This document shows, in pieces, positions 5,641-5,903 of a DNA stretch of 5,903 nucleotides (positions are counted from its first letter, which is position 1; every line of letters starts with the position of its first letter). Where the stretch lies: the NCBI GenBank assembly GCA_035544835.1, contig DASZZV010000283.1:1-5903 (forward strand), given 5' to 3'. The position numbers and the translations under genes are program-made. A model generated the notes under the pieces. It made no database searches. It was given only the letters and a program-made list of their open reading frames with translations, and was not told the DNA's origin. Origin of the DNA: DASZZV01 sp035544835. GTDB taxonomy: Bacteria; Acidobacteriota; Thermoanaerobaculia; Gp7-AA8.

Positions 5641-5712
5641 TGTCATCCTGCGAAGCGAAGGATCTCAAGATAGGACGATCTGAATTCGGATCCTGCCGCC
5701 GGAGATCCTTCG
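5641..5712. repeat. Decayed palindromic intergenic element (copy A)
   Basis: The element begins TGTCATCCTGCGAAGCGAAG. CGAAGGATCTC (5656-5666) pairs perfectly with GAGATCCTTCG (5702-5712) across a 35-base loop. The expected outer right end, ending in GGATGACA, is missing, so this copy looks truncated or mutated. Its start shares TGTCATCC and GCGA(A/G)GGATCT with the better-preserved copy downstream. Lying 58 bases after the operon, the hairpin might also help end transcription. Confidence 0.7.
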
Positions 5713-5758
5713 GTTGCGGCTTCTAAGAAACTCCCTGTATTTACGCGGGTTCCCTGAT

Positions 5759-5885
5759 GTGTCATCCCGAGCGTCGAGCGAGGGATCTGGGCGGGGGCCC
5801 TTCCATCGTGGTGCTCGCAAACATTTTCGATTGCCAAGGGTCTAAGGCCCCCGCCCAGATCCCTCGCTGCGGCTCGGGATGACAC
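5759..5885. repeat. Long palindromic intergenic element (copy B)
   Basis: The left arm (5759-5799) and right arm (5846-5885) are reverse complements over about 40 bases, apart from a small mismatch or bulge near 5772-5776. They enclose a loop of about 46 bases. The outer ends are GTGTCATCCCGAG and CTCGGGATGACAC, and the inner arm carries a G5 run opposite a C5 run. There is no reading frame for a transposase. Such repeats, seen many times per genome in several phyla, are often called REP- or MITE-like. Multiplicity here is inferred from two related copies in this window. Confidence 0.85.
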
Positions 5886-5903
5886 CCACTCAGTTTCTTT
5901 TCT

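Larger units (their letters stand above)
5584..5903. other. Gene-free intergenic region with repeats
   Basis: No credible coding sequence follows the phosphotransferase. Open frames here run through the palindromes and have no family resemblance. Apart from the two palindromic elements, 5584-5640 and 5713-5758 show no recognised motif. The final T-rich stretch, AGTTTCTTTTCT, follows the right arm of copy B, so the element plus this tail could act as a plus-strand terminator at a distance, but this is uncertain. Confidence 0.7.

Noticed and set aside
5643..5885. 80-codon minus-strand frame across the terminal repeats
   Set aside because: It is created by the palindromic arms. The translation follows repeat DNA and has no domain features.

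Overview
This is a GC-rich bacterial window, nearly all of it read from the plus strand. It holds nine supported or probable protein genes, several palindromic or tandem repeats, and no RNA genes, CRISPR array or transposase. The genes that can be recognised are a YaeQ-family protein, a DoxX-like membrane protein, a DUF1488-like protein, a family 4 glycosyltransferase and a polyprenyl-phosphate sugar-1-phosphate transferase. High GC, frequent GTG and TTG starts and repeat-rich spacers would fit an Acidobacteriota-, Gemmatimonadota- or Myxococcota-like genome. No taxonomic marker gene is present, so this placement is weak.

Layout. Positions 1-135 hold two arrays of four heptamers facing each other, immediately before a 67-residue membrane protein gene (135-338). 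A hairpin follows, then a 140-residue acidic protein of unknown family (422-844). Positions 845-1016 carry no plus-strand gene. Their minus strand has two overlapping open segments that look like a decayed or frameshifted small gene. A small, very basic protein with a TTG start and a good ribosome binding site follows (1017-1205), then a hairpin spacer, then a tightly coupled yaeQ-doxX pair (1338-2262). A GC-rich spacer with strong hairpins (2263-2435) separates this pair from the DUF1488-like gene (2436-2726).

From 2875 to 5583 lies a compact three-gene unit: a small CXXC...CXXC protein, a GT-B glycosyltransferase whose TTG start directly follows the previous stop codon, and a WcaJ-type initiating phosphoglycosyl transferase three bases further on. 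The last enzyme puts the first sugar phosphate on undecaprenyl phosphate at the inner membrane, and the glycosyltransferase would extend the lipid-linked glycan. This looks like the initiation module of an exopolysaccharide, capsule or O-antigen locus. No flippase, polymerase or export gene is in the window.

The last 320 bases have no gene. They hold two related palindromic elements beginning TGTCATCC, one nearly intact with arms of about 40 bp and one decayed, and resemble dispersed intergenic repeats. I see no strong evidence for a wholly new system. The points most worth checking are the minus-strand gene remnant, the two repeat families, and the small cysteine protein coupled to the glycan genes.
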